A stretch of 64,000 nt of DNA from Verrucomicrobiota bacterium (GTDB lineage: Bacteria > Verrucomicrobiota > Verrucomicrobiia > Opitutales > Opitutaceae): the NCBI GenBank assembly GCA_023428905.1, contig JAEYWP010000008.1, positions 1 through 64,000 on the forward strand. Direction: 5' to 3'. Each line of letters opens with the position of its first letter. The first letter of the stretch is position 1. The notes below the pieces were generated by a model, which did not search any database, had not been told where the DNA came from, and saw only the letters and a program-made list of their open reading frames with translations. Position numbers and translations under genes: made by a program. Of the stretch, positions 51,069-59,998 are shown piece after piece.

Positions 51069-51365
51069 TCAGGGCGTCGTGGTCGTTCCCGGCGTCGTGG
51101 TCGTTCCAGAGCCCGAGGTGGTGCTGCTGCCACTTGTATCCGTGGATCCACTCATGGGGGCGCTGTCCGAAGTGGTGCCGCTGCCGGTGGTGCCGGTTGC
51201 GCCAGTCGTGCCGGTGGTCCCGGTGCCGGTGCCGGTCGAGTCGGTGGCCGGGGTCATCGTGTCCGTGTTGCTGTCGGTGTTCTGGCCGCAGCCGACCACA
51301 CCGAACGTCAGTACGACGGCGGTGACGAGGGCGGGCAAACGAAGCATCGAATGTTCAGTCTTCAT
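51069..51365 (-). CDS. Small Thr/Gly/Ser-rich lipoprotein
   Basis: The 98-residue protein starts MKTEHSMLRLPALVTAVVLT (ATG 51347 is also possible) and has the lipobox GVVGC around residue 26. The mature part is low-complexity: runs of GTGTGTTGTTGATGTTGSG and SGSTDTSGSSTTSGSGTTTT with three TTTP-type units at the end, and no predicted fold. Comparable short flexible lipoproteins act as envelope spacers or are glycosylated, but no function can be assigned. A strong terminator follows, supporting expression as a real gene. Confidence 0.7.
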   Translation of the reverse strand: MKTEHSMLRLPALVTAVVLTFGVVGCGQNTDSNTDTMTPATDSTGTGTGTTGTTGATGTTGSGTTSDSAPMSGSTDTSGSSTTSGSGTTTTPGTTTTP

Positions 51366-51580
51366 AGGAGTTTGGATTGAGGTTGTGCGGCGATGTGAGG
51401 CTGGCGCCCGAGGCGCCGCGGCCTGTAAACGCCTGCCGCATGTGCGCCTGATTGTCCTTCACCAGCGCCGGCGGTGCCTGAGTGAGTCCCCCAGTCACGG
51501 GCCCGGAAATTCTCCAGGGTCTCACGGGAGGACGTAGGCAAAACCGTATCAGGCAGCCGCCAAACAGGCGGCCACAACCG

Positions 51581-52030
51581 CTAAGCCGCCCGCTCGCGAT
51601 TGAGCCAAACTTTGCACGCGCTCTTCATGCGCGTGAGGATGTAATACACGGTCTGACTGCGGAGCCGAACCAACTGGCCGCCGACGATTTTCGGCACGAA
51701 GTCCTGCGGAATATCCAAGATCGATTCAGGCGTGGCGCCGTCCAGTCCTCGGCAAAGGATCGCTGTCATGGCGCGGGTGAGGGTTTGGACGTGAGGCCCC
51801 AGTGTGACCGCGAAGTGCGCGCCGCGTCCATCGGGCGCGACGCGCAGGAACACGCCGACGGTATCCGTACACTCCTCATCCTTGCGCGTGTCCTCGAGAT
51901 CGAAAGCCTCGCCCGCCTTGGGCGCGCAGGCACCCGCCTGGTCTGCGTACGCAATCAGGTTTTCACGTTTTTCGTCCTCCGGGAGGAGTTCAAAAAAGGT
52001 AACGATCTCGGTGAGTTTCTCCGGATACAT
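51581..52030 (-). CDS. sufE: SufE-family sulfur-acceptor protein
   Basis: The 149-residue cytosolic protein of SufE size contains LTEIVTFFELLPEDEKRENLIAYADQA, the conserved cysteine in DEECTDTVGVFLRV (equivalent to Cys51 of E. coli SufE), and GLDGATPESILDIPQDFVPKI ending RSQTVYYILTRMKSAC. SufE accepts persulfide from the SufS cysteine desulfurase for Fe-S cluster assembly. Unusually it is paired with a rhodanese-type sulfurtransferase gene 33 bases upstream rather than with suf genes, suggesting sulfur transfer between the two. An additional CACA sequence near residue 35 offers extra cysteines. Confidence 0.9.
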   Translation of the reverse strand: MYPEKLTEIVTFFELLPEDEKRENLIAYADQAGACAPKAGEAFDLEDTRKDEECTDTVGVFLRVAPDGRGAHFAVTLGPHVQTLTRAMTAILCRGLDGATPESILDIPQDFVPKIVGGQLVRLRSQTVYYILTRMKSACKVWLNRERAA

Positions 52031-52063
52031 GGGTGCTCCAGGTTGCCCTGAAACCGCACATCT

Positions 52064-52945
52064 TCAACCCGGCTGATCTCCCTTGGCGATCGGCGATCGC
52101 ACCATGTTCCCCCACTCAGTCCAGGAACCATCGTAGTTGCGGACCTTTTCGTACCCGAGCAGATAGGTGAGAACAAACCAGGTGTGGCTGGAACGCTCCC
52201 CGATCCGGCAATAAGCGACGATCTCGTCGTCCTTCTTCAAGCCCAGCGCGTCGCTATAAATCGCCTTCAACTCGGCGTGGCTCTTGAAAGTGCCGTCCTC
52301 GTTTACCGCCGTTTTCCAGGGAACACTGCGTGCGCCGGGCACATGTCCGCCCCGCAACACGCCCTCCTGGGGATATTCGGGCATATGGGTGATCTCGCCG
52401 CGGTACTCTCCGGGCGAGCGCACGTCGATCAGCGGTTTGCGGGCGTTTGAATGCGCAAGCGCATCGGCAAAGAACGCCCGAATCACCTCATCCTGCCTGC
52501 GAGCGGGAACCGGGTAGCCGGCGAACGGATACCGAGGCTTTTCGCGGGTCAAGGGGCGGCCATCCGCCTTCCATTTTTCACGGCCACCATCGAGGAGCTT
52601 CACCTTGGTGTGACCAAACAGTCGAAACGCCCAAAGGGCGTACGCTGCCCACCAGTTGGATTTATCTCCGTAAAACACCACCGTGGTGTCGGCGCTGATG
52701 CCGTTGCGGGAGCAGACCTCGGCAAAACGCTCCACATCGACGTAATCGCGCTGGGTGTTGTCCTGCAGATCGCCCCTCCAGTCGATGTGGACGGCGCCGG
52801 GAATGTGCCCGGTATCATAGAGCAAGATGTCCTCGTTGCTCTCCACCACGCGCAGCGTGGGATCGTTCAGGTGATCCTGCAGCCAGGCCCCGTCCACCAA
52901 CACGTCAGGCGTCGCATACGCAGCAAATTTGGAATCCATCGGCAC
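52064..52945 (-). CDS. Thiosulfate/3-mercaptopyruvate sulfurtransferase (rhodanese)
   Basis: The 293-residue two-domain rhodanese starts MPMDSKF (the Met two codons later is also possible). The inactive N-terminal half has VLVDGAWLQDHLNDP and HIPGAVHIDWRGDLQD; the C-terminal half carries the active loop YCRIGERSSHT with catalytic Cys at about residue 246 and GYEKVRNYDGSWTEWGN. The loop begins CRIGER, between the CRxGK[T/R] of thiosulfate and CGxGVT of mercaptopyruvate enzymes and closer to the former. It probably moves sulfur within the cytoplasm; the sufE gene follows directly. Confidence 0.92.
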   Translation of the reverse strand: MPMDSKFAAYATPDVLVDGAWLQDHLNDPTLRVVESNEDILLYDTGHIPGAVHIDWRGDLQDNTQRDYVDVERFAEVCSRNGISADTTVVFYGDKSNWWAAYALWAFRLFGHTKVKLLDGGREKWKADGRPLTREKPRYPFAGYPVPARRQDEVIRAFFADALAHSNARKPLIDVRSPGEYRGEITHMPEYPQEGVLRGGHVPGARSVPWKTAVNEDGTFKSHAELKAIYSDALGLKKDDEIVAYCRIGERSSHTWFVLTYLLGYEKVRNYDGSWTEWGNMVRSPIAKGDQPG

Positions 52946-53029
52946 CCAAGCAAAGCGATGCAGGTGGAATACTCAAGGTGGCGGATGAACAAAGATGCAA
53001 TTTGCAGCACCCCGCTGGACGCTCTCCCC

Positions 53030-53929
53030 TCAGACGACGACGCCGAGGCGATCTCCCATGCGCGCATACGTCTCGGTGTACGTCTGACTTTGCGCCACGA
53101 GGTCGGCGTCGAACTCAACGCGCCCGGGCTCGAAGAGGGTGACCACACAGGAGCCGCCGAACTTGAAGAGCCCCTTTTCCTCCCCCTTCGTGACGGCGCG
53201 GTCGGGCACGTAGGTCTGGGTGATGGTGCCCACGTTGGTGGCACCGATTTCCATACAAACGACGGTCCCCGCGCGCGGGGTTGTGAGAAGGGTTTTCACG
53301 CGCTTGTTTTCGGCGAGGTATTCGATGCGTTTGCGCAGGGCGATCGGGCTGACGGAAAAGAGCGGACCTTTGACCAGCTCGGGACGTGAGGGCGAACCGG
53401 CGAGGCAGAAATGGAACCGGTGATAATCCACCGGGCAGAGACGAGAGATCACCATCGCACCGCCCTCGTAGCGGCGGGCCAGTTCCGGGTCGGCGAGCAA
53501 CTGAGTGAGGGTGAACTTGGCTCCCTTGGCGTAAAATCCATCGGCAGCCTGAACGTTGGGGAATACCAGGTGGCGTCCATCGGCGGGGAACACCACGACA
53601 TCTTCGCCTTCTGCGATGGGACGCGCGGATTTCTTCAGCGCCCGATAAAAGAACTCATTGAAGGTTCTGTATTCAAAGGGCGACTTCGCGAATTCCTCCG
53701 CGTCGAGGTTGTATTTGACGATGAACGGGAGGATGCGGTGGGCGCTCACCTTCTTGTTCATCTGCCAGCCATAGTAGTGAGAGAACAACGCGCGCTTTAC
53801 CACTGCCCAGAGGAGAAAGGAGCCCGCCGGGCTGTCGTAGATGAGGCGCAGCCACCGTTCACCGTAGATGGACTCGATCTCGTGCTGTTTGGAGTAACGG
53901 TGGTAAAAACGGATGGGCTCGACGGGCAT
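53030..53929 (-). CDS. psd: Phosphatidylserine decarboxylase
   Basis: The 299-residue membrane-associated enzyme of phosphatidylethanolamine synthesis starts PVEPIRFYHRYSKQHEIESIYGERWLRL. Features are FNEFFYRALKKSARPIAEG, VVFPADGRHLVFPN with the conserved Asp, CPVDYHRFHFCLAG with the catalytic His region, and FKFGGSCVVTLFEPG, where self-cleavage at the Gly-Ser bond generates the pyruvoyl group. This corresponds to the long, PSD-type I enzyme. It ends 84 bases before the rhodanese gene and is preceded by a terminator hairpin following clpB. Confidence 0.95.
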   Translation of the reverse strand: MPVEPIRFYHRYSKQHEIESIYGERWLRLIYDSPAGSFLLWAVVKRALFSHYYGWQMNKKVSAHRILPFIVKYNLDAEEFAKSPFEYRTFNEFFYRALKKSARPIAEGEDVVVFPADGRHLVFPNVQAADGFYAKGAKFTLTQLLADPELARRYEGGAMVISRLCPVDYHRFHFCLAGSPSRPELVKGPLFSVSPIALRKRIEYLAENKRVKTLLTTPRAGTVVCMEIGATNVGTITQTYVPDRAVTKGEEKGLFKFGGSCVVTLFEPGRVEFDADLVAQSQTYTETYARMGDRLGVVV

Positions 53930-53934
53930 AAGAA

Positions 53935-53969
53935 CGGCCGGACCTTCGTGCGAAAGTCCGGCCGGCGCA
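53935..53969 (-). terminator. Terminator-like hairpin after clpB
   Basis: CGGCCGGACCTTCG (53935-53948) pairs with CGAAAGTCCGGCCG (53951-53964) with one mismatch around a 2-base loop. On the minus strand it is followed by TTCTT. It lies between clpB and psd, ending just before the psd start. Confidence 0.75.
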
Positions 53970-54040
53970 AAGCAGAAGTGGAGCAGTGCCGAGCGGTCGC
54001 GGCTGCGGCTGCGTGGAAGAGCGAAAGCGGGCTGGAGCGG

Positions 54041-56644
54041 TCAGCCGACGGCGGCCCGGGGTAGACTCATGGTGAGTTCCTCCCCTTGCACCTGGAAGCG
54101 AACCGTCTGACTGGGGCCGACCTCGCCGGTGACAACAGCGCGCGCGAGCTTTGTCTCGAGGTGGCGCTGCAGGTATCGCCGGAGGGGGCGCGCGCCGAAG
54201 ACCGGATCGTAACCCTTTTCGGCAGCCCACTCCTTCGCCTCTGGGGACAATTCCACGGTGATTCGGCGATCCGAAAGCCGGCGGTTCAGATCGGAGAGCA
54301 GCAGATCGACGATGCGTGTGATTTCCTCGAGCGTGAGCGGCTTGAAGAGGATCGTTTCGTCAATGCGGTTGAGGAACTCCGGGCGGAAGGAACGCCGCAG
54401 TTCGGAGAGGACACTCTCCCGCACCGCCTCGGGAATCTCGTCGCCGCTCACTCCCTCGAGGAGGTAGCGGCTCCCGATGTTCGACGTCATAATGATGATC
54501 GTGTTCTTGAAGTCGACTGTCCGGCCTTGGGAGTCGGTGATCCGGCCATCGTCCAAGACCTGAAGCAGCACATTAAAGACGTCCGGGTGAGCTTTCTCGA
54601 TCTCGTCGAAGAGCACGACGGCGTATGGCTTCCGGCGCACGGCCTCCGTGAGCTGCCCGCCCTCATCGTAACCCACATAGCCGGGAGGGGCGCCAATCAG
54701 CCGCGCGACACTGTGTTTTTCCATGTACTCAGACATGTCGATGCGGATCATCGCGGCCTCGCTGTCGAAGAGAGTTTCGGCGAGTGTTTTCGCCAGCTCC
54801 GTCTTCCCCACGCCGGTCGGCCCGAGGAAAAGAAAACTGCCGACCGGGCGGCGCGGGTCTTTGATCCCGGCGCGGGCGCGCAGGATCGCATCGCTAGTGA
54901 GCTGGACGGCTTCTTCCTGGCCAATCACCCGCGCGTGCAGCACATCGCCCAGGCGGAGCAGCTTTTCGCGTTCGCTTTCGACGAGGCGGGTCACGGGGAT
55001 GCCGCTCCACTTGGCCACGACCTCGGCGACTTCTTCGGCGGAGACCTCTTCCTTGAAGAGCTCTGTCTTGGCGCTGGCGGCTTCGAGTTTTTTCAATTCC
55101 GCCTCGAGTTGCGGGATGCGCCCGTGACGCAGTTCGGCGAGGCGGTTCAAATCGTAGGCGCGCTCTGCCTGTTCCACGGAAACCCGCGCGGCGTCGAGTT
55201 CCTCCCTCACCTTCCGCACGCGGTCGATCCCGGACTTTTCCTTTTCCCACTTGGCTTTCAGGCCGGCCGCCTGGCTGCGCGCATCTGCCAGCTCTTGACG
55301 CAGTGCATCGAGGCGGCGCTTGGACTCCTCGTCGCGCTCGAGTTTCAGGGCAGCCTCCTCGATTTCGAGTTGGAGCACCCGGCGGCTGAGCGCGTCGAGT
55401 TCCTGGGGCATCGAATCCATTTCGGTGCGAATCATGGCACAAGCTTCGTCCACCAGGTCGATGGCCTTGTCCGGGAGGAAGCGGTCTGCGATGTAGCGGT
55501 TGGAGAGGGTGACAGCCGCCACCAGCGCGTTATCCTGAATCCGAACCCCGTGGTGCAGTTCGAAGCGTTCACGCAGGCCGCGAAGGATCGAAACCGCATC
55601 TTCGACGGACGGCGGTTCGACCAGGACCGGCTGAAAGCGGCGTTCGAGAGCGGCGTCTTTTTCGATGTGCTTGCGGTACTCGTCTAGGGTGGTGGCACCG
55701 ATGCAGTGCAGTTCGCCGCGCGCCAGCATCGGCTTGAGCAGGTTGCCGGCGTCCATCGCGCCCTCCGCCTTCCCGGCGCCGACGATGGTGTGAAGTTCGT
55801 CGATGAAGAGGATGATGCGCCCCTCGGAATCCTTGATCTCCTTGAGCACGGCCTTGAGGCGCTCTTCGAACTCGCCGCGGAACTTGGCGCCGGCGAGCAG
55901 GGCCCCCATGTCGAGGGCGAACAGGGTGCGATCCTTGAGACCTTCGGGAACGTCCCCTCGCACGATGCGCTGGGCGAGACCCTCTACGATGGCGGTTTTT
56001 CCCACGCCTGGTTCACCGATCAGGACGGGGTTGTTCTTTGTCTTCCGTGACAGGATACGGACGGTGCGTCGGATCTCGTCATCGCGGCCGATCACGGGAT
56101 CCATTTTCCCCTTACGTGCTTGGGCAACAAGATCGATGCCATACTTTTCGAGTGCCTGGTAGGTGGACTCCGGCGTGTCGCTGGTGACCCGCTGGGCGCC
56201 GCGTACCTCCTTGAGCGCTTTGAGCACCTTGGTGCGATCGATGCCAAAGGTCTTCAGATACTTGGCAAATGCGTCGGGCTTCGCCACCTCCACCAAACCC
56301 AGGAAAAGGTGCTCCACGCTGACAAATTCGTCTTTGAGCTGCCTCGCCTCTTCTTCCGCGCGGACGAGCACCTCGTTGACGGCCTGGGTGATGTAGACCT
56401 TCGACACGTCCACGCTGCCCGACACCTTCGGCAGGCGATCCAACTCGCGCTCCGCGGCCAGTGTCATCGCGCTCGTGACAGCGCCCATCTTCTCAACGAG
56501 GGGTGGCACCAACCCGTTTTCCTGTGTGAGGAGTGCTTGGAGCAAATGCCAGGTGTCGACCTCGTTGTTTTGGCGACGTCGCGCATCCGTCTGGGCATCG
56601 GTGATGGCCTGGCGAGACATGACGGTGAGTTTTTGCGGGTCCAT
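54041..56644 (-). CDS. clpB: ClpB disaggregase (AAA+ chaperone)
   Basis: The start at MDPQKLTVMSRQAITDAQTD gives 867 residues, the usual ClpB length; 25 further in-frame codons upstream belong to a repeat. Order: Clp-N domain (1-145), NBD1 with Walker A GEPGVGKT (about 205), middle coiled coil (about 410-525: ALSRRVLQLEIEEAALKLERD), NBD2 with Walker A GPTGVGKT and GAPPGYVGYDEGGQLTEAVRR. It cooperates with DnaK to rescue aggregated proteins. The region upstream of the start is a recently duplicated segment. Confidence 0.97.
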   Translation of the reverse strand: MDPQKLTVMSRQAITDAQTDARRRQNNEVDTWHLLQALLTQENGLVPPLVEKMGAVTSAMTLAAERELDRLPKVSGSVDVSKVYITQAVNEVLVRAEEEARQLKDEFVSVEHLFLGLVEVAKPDAFAKYLKTFGIDRTKVLKALKEVRGAQRVTSDTPESTYQALEKYGIDLVAQARKGKMDPVIGRDDEIRRTVRILSRKTKNNPVLIGEPGVGKTAIVEGLAQRIVRGDVPEGLKDRTLFALDMGALLAGAKFRGEFEERLKAVLKEIKDSEGRIILFIDELHTIVGAGKAEGAMDAGNLLKPMLARGELHCIGATTLDEYRKHIEKDAALERRFQPVLVEPPSVEDAVSILRGLRERFELHHGVRIQDNALVAAVTLSNRYIADRFLPDKAIDLVDEACAMIRTEMDSMPQELDALSRRVLQLEIEEAALKLERDEESKRRLDALRQELADARSQAAGLKAKWEKEKSGIDRVRKVREELDAARVSVEQAERAYDLNRLAELRHGRIPQLEAELKKLEAASAKTELFKEEVSAEEVAEVVAKWSGIPVTRLVESEREKLLRLGDVLHARVIGQEEAVQLTSDAILRARAGIKDPRRPVGSFLFLGPTGVGKTELAKTLAETLFDSEAAMIRIDMSEYMEKHSVARLIGAPPGYVGYDEGGQLTEAVRRKPYAVVLFDEIEKAHPDVFNVLLQVLDDGRITDSQGRTVDFKNTIIIMTSNIGSRYLLEGVSGDEIPEAVRESVLSELRRSFRPEFLNRIDETILFKPLTLEEITRIVDLLLSDLNRRLSDRRITVELSPEAKEWAAEKGYDPVFGARPLRRYLQRHLETKLARAVVTGEVGPSQTVRFQVQGEELTMSLPRAAVG

Positions 56645-57206
56645 GTCCCAGTGTATCGCAAGCAACGTACCACGCCAACCGCAGGGCCACACGAGGGAGA
56701 CGCCCGTCCGCGATCGCACACCTCGCGACGAACGGTCCCCTTCCCTACCATCCGATGAGACACACCGTCACAAGCCGGTCTCAGCGGAGCCCGTACCGCG
56801 TGCCGCTCAATGAAACCTGTCCCCAGACGCCTGAAAGAACCTGTCCCTATGCGGGCGTGGGGGCGGACGTAAACAACCTGTCCCTGCGCTTGAACAGCAG
56901 GGCCACACGAGGGAGACGCCCGTCCGCGATCGCCCACCTCGCGACGAACGGTCCCCTTCCCTACCATCCGATCAGACACACCGTCACAAGCCGGTCTCAG
57001 CGGAGCCCGCACCGCGTGCCGCTCAATGAAACCTGTCCCTGCGCTCGAACAACCTGTCCCTGGGTGGACGTGGGAGGCTGGTCATTTCCGCCGGGGCGCC
57101 TGAACAACCTGTCCCTTGGGTGGGCGTGGGGGCTGGTCATTTCCGCCGGGGAGCGCATGTTCTGCTGCGGCGTTGTCGCTGGGCGTTCCGACGTCACCCC
57201 CTCCCC
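56645..57206. repeat. Duplicated segment and CCTGTCCCT repeats upstream of clpB and glcD
   Basis: A 143-base unit at 56681-56823 is repeated directly at 56897-57039 with about three mismatches. Both end in AATGAAACCTGTCCC. CCTGTCCCT or CCTGTCCCC cores lie at about 56816, 56842, 56878, 57031, 57052 and 57108. A second smaller repeat, GGCTGGTCATTTCCGCCGGG, occurs at about 57076 and 57131 (offset 55-56). The region contains no credible gene, but the open frame of glcD extends into it. Confidence 0.85.
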
Positions 57207-58571
57207 TTGCTCTCCTCCCTCCAGTCGCTGCTCGGTTCTTCGCGAGTGCTTTCCGCTCCGGAAGACCTCCTTCCTTATGGCTTTGACGGGACCGCGGCGC
57301 TGAAAGGCCGCCCCGCCGCAGTGGTGTTTCCGCGCACCGCGGAGGAGGTCTCCCAGGTGGTCAGATTGGCACGGGAGCACCAACGGCCGGTCGTCACCCG
57401 CGGGGCAGGGACAGGTCTGAGTGGCGGAAGCGTGCCTACGGAGGGCGCGATCGTGGTCTGCCTGGTGGACATGAACCGGATCCTGGAGGTCGATACGCGC
57501 AACCTGACCCTCCTGACAGAGGCCGGGGTGGTCACGCACGCTGTCTTCGATGCCGCGGCCCGCGAGGGTCTCTTTTATCCGCCCGACCCCGGGTCCATGA
57601 AGGTTTCAACCATCGGCGGTAATGTCGCTGAAAACTCCGGCGGTCTGCGGGGCCTCAAATACGGGGTCACCCGCGACTACGTCATGGGAATGGAGGTGGT
57701 GCTCGCCGATGGGAGCCTCTGCTGGCTGGGAAACAAATGCGTCAAGGACGTGGCCGGCTACTCGCTGAAAGACCTTTTTATCGGGAGCGAAGGAACGCTC
57801 GGCGTCATCACCCGCGTGCTGCTAAAACTTCTCCCCGCACCCGCAGCACGGCAGACCTTGCTCGCCACCTTTTCCCGGATGGAAGCCGCAGCCGAGGCCG
57901 TGTCCGCCATCATCGCCGCACGCATCATCCCCTGTACCCTGGAATTCCTCGACCGCACCACGCTCCGCTGCGTGGAAGCGTTCGCCGCCGTGGGCCTGCC
58001 CACCGACGCGGACGCCCTGCTCCTAATCGAGTGCGACGGGCACCCGGCTGCGGTGGCAGATGACGCCAGTCGCATCGAAGTTCTGCTCGGTGAACACGGG
58101 GCCACCACGCTCAGGCGCGCGCGCGACGCCGCCGAAGCCGCGCAACTCGCGACCGCACGCCGCGCGGCGTTTTCTTCGCTGGCACGCATCAAACCCACCA
58201 CCCTGCTCGAGGACGTGACCGTCCCCCGCAGCACCCTGGCCGCAATGATTCGGTTCGTCCAAGCCACGGCTGAGCGGCACCGCGTACAGGTCGCCACCTT
58301 CGGCCATTTTGGCGACGGCAACCTCCATCCGACCTTCCTCACCGACGAGCGGGACGCGGACGAAATGCACCGGGTTGAGCTGGCACTCGAAGCTATCTTC
58401 GAGGAATGCCGGCGCCTGGGCGGTACCGTCACCGGAGAACATGGCGTCGGCCTGGCGAAAAAACGCGCCCTGCGCGCCCAACTGGACGAGGGAAGTTTCG
58501 CCCTGCTCCGCGCAGTCAAAAAGACACTGGATCCCGACGGTCTCCTCAACCCCGGCAAGATCTTCGATTAA
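57207..58571 (+). CDS. glcD: Glycolate oxidase subunit GlcD (FAD-binding)
   Basis: The start is uncertain: a TTG at 57207 (LLSSLQSLLGSSRVLSAPED) matches where GlcD proteins begin, giving 454 residues; the frame continues upstream into repeat DNA to 57120. The PCMH-type FAD domain (RPAAVVFPRTAEEVSQVVRL, TRGAGTGLSGGSVP, FYPPDPGSMKVSTIGGNVAENSGG) is followed by the C-terminal oxidase domain (FGHFGDGNLHPTFL with the FAD/active-site His, TGEHGVGLAKKRAL). It oxidises glycolate or D-lactate to the keto acid. The stop overlaps the start of glcF as TAATG. Confidence 0.93.
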   Translation: MLSSLQSLLGSSRVLSAPEDLLPYGFDGTAALKGRPAAVVFPRTAEEVSQVVRLAREHQRPVVTRGAGTGLSGGSVPTEGAIVVCLVDMNRILEVDTRNLTLLTEAGVVTHAVFDAAAREGLFYPPDPGSMKVSTIGGNVAENSGGLRGLKYGVTRDYVMGMEVVLADGSLCWLGNKCVKDVAGYSLKDLFIGSEGTLGVITRVLLKLLPAPAARQTLLATFSRMEAAAEAVSAIIAARIIPCTLEFLDRTTLRCVEAFAAVGLPTDADALLLIECDGHPAAVADDASRIEVLLGEHGATTLRRARDAAEAAQLATARRAAFSSLARIKPTTLLEDVTVPRSTLAAMIRFVQATAERHRVQVATFGHFGDGNLHPTFLTDERDADEMHRVELALEAIFEECRRLGGTVTGEHGVGLAKKRALRAQLDEGSFALLRAVKKTLDPDGLLNPGKIFD

Positions 58572-59944
58572 TGGCCTCGCCGCCGCAGTCCGCGACTCCA
58601 GTCACGCCCGTGCACCGCACCGGGACCCAGGCGGCCCGCAACCGCCTGCAAGCCCTGGACTATTCCCTCCTTCAGCAGTGCATGCACTGCGGCATGTGCC
58701 TGCCCAGCTGCCCCACCTACGTGGACACCCGCCGCGAACGGCACTCCCCGCGCGGACGGATTGCGCTGATGCGGGCCGTCGCGGATGGGGAACAACCCCT
58801 TAACCGCGCGTTCGCCGACGAGATGGACGACTGCCTTGGCTGCCTCGCCTGCACTAGCGCATGCCCGGCCGGCGTGACGTACGCGCGCCTGATCGAGGAA
58901 GCCCGGGCCGCAGCGGAAGAGGCGGGCGTCCGCGCCGGGTGGAGCCGGCGCGTCCTTCGCTTCGTGCTCATGAAACAGCTTTTTGTGCGCCCGCGTTGGC
59001 TTCACCTCGCCGGCCGCGCGCTCCGGTTCTGGCAAACAAGCGGCCTGCAACGCCGCTTCCGGCGCTGGGGAGGCCCGCGGGTGCTGCCAGCGCGGCTGCG
59101 CCAGTTGGAACCCGCCACACCCTCAATCGAGGCCGCGTTTTCGGATGAACAACTGGCGCCCGCAGAAACGCCGCCCCATCCCCGCTTCCGCGTGGCGCTG
59201 CTCACGGGGTGCGTCCAAGACCTCGTGTTTGCGAGCGTCAACCGCGCCACCGCGGACGTCCTGCTCGAAAATGGCTGCACCGTCGAAACCCCGCGTCTCC
59301 AGGGCTGCTGCGGTTCCCTCCACGCCCACAACGGCGATCTCGAGACGGCCCGCACCCTGGCGCGCCGGCTGATCGACCTGATTCCCCCCGAGCGTTTCGA
59401 TGCGATCATCTCCAACGCCGCAGGCTGCGGTTCGCATCTCAAACACTACCATTGGCTGCTGTCGGCCGACCCCGCTTATGCCGCTCGCGCCGCCGCGTGG
59501 GACAGCAAGGTACGGGACATCTCCGAATGGTTGGTCGAAATCGGCTTCCGCGTGCCCGCCGCGCCAGCCACCCCGCCGCCCGCCCCCACCGTCGTCACCT
59601 ATCACGACGCCTGCCACCTCTGCCATGGGCAGGGCATCACGCGCCAACCCAGGACCGTGCTGGGCGCCCTCCCGGGCGTCGAACTGCGAGAATGCGCCGC
59701 CTCCACCGACTGCTGCGGGAGCGCGGGTATCTATTCCATCACCCACCCGGCCACCGCCACCCGCCTGGCTGAGCGCAAATGGGATCACTTAAAACGCACC
59801 GGAGCAACCGTCGTCGCCGTGGCCAACCCGGGTTGTACGTTGCACCTGAATACAAATCCGGGACGTCCCGCAGGCGTGGCTCTGGTCCATCCCGTCGTCC
59901 TCCTGGCCCGTGCGTATGCCCAGGAACGGCGAAGCCGCTCCTGA
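58571..59944 (+). CDS. glcF: Glycolate oxidase iron-sulfur subunit GlcF
   Basis: The 457-residue partner of GlcD passes electrons to the quinone pool. Two 4Fe-4S motifs are seen: CMHCGMCLPSCPTYVDTRRE (about residues 37-56) and CLGCLACTSACPAG (about residues 90-103). Two CCG domains follow, GCCGSLHAHNGD with NAAGCGSHLKHY and CHLCHGQG with TDCCGSAGIYS, the Cys-rich repeats of heterodisulfide-reductase-like subunits. The start ATG shares its A with the glcD stop codon. No glcE-like third subunit is seen in this window. Confidence 0.95.
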   Translation: MASPPQSATPVTPVHRTGTQAARNRLQALDYSLLQQCMHCGMCLPSCPTYVDTRRERHSPRGRIALMRAVADGEQPLNRAFADEMDDCLGCLACTSACPAGVTYARLIEEARAAAEEAGVRAGWSRRVLRFVLMKQLFVRPRWLHLAGRALRFWQTSGLQRRFRRWGGPRVLPARLRQLEPATPSIEAAFSDEQLAPAETPPHPRFRVALLTGCVQDLVFASVNRATADVLLENGCTVETPRLQGCCGSLHAHNGDLETARTLARRLIDLIPPERFDAIISNAAGCGSHLKHYHWLLSADPAYAARAAAWDSKVRDISEWLVEIGFRVPAAPATPPPAPTVVTYHDACHLCHGQGITRQPRTVLGALPGVELRECAASTDCCGSAGIYSITHPATATRLAERKWDHLKRTGATVVAVANPGCTLHLNTNPGRPAGVALVHPVVLLARAYAQERRSRS

Positions 59945-59998
59945 CCAGGGCGCCTGCAGGCGCCCCGGTGGAGCGGCTCCCGTTGCTACGCGTCAGCC
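59945..59998. other. Convergent gap with GC palindrome
   Basis: GGGCGCCTGCAGGCGCCC (59948-59965) is a perfect 18-base palindrome between glcF and the convergent peptidase gene. There is no T-run, so termination by it is uncertain. Confidence 0.5.

Noticed and set aside
52451..53389. Plus-strand frame opposite rhodanese and psd
   Set aside because: Antisense shadow of two well-recognised genes, with no domain of its own.
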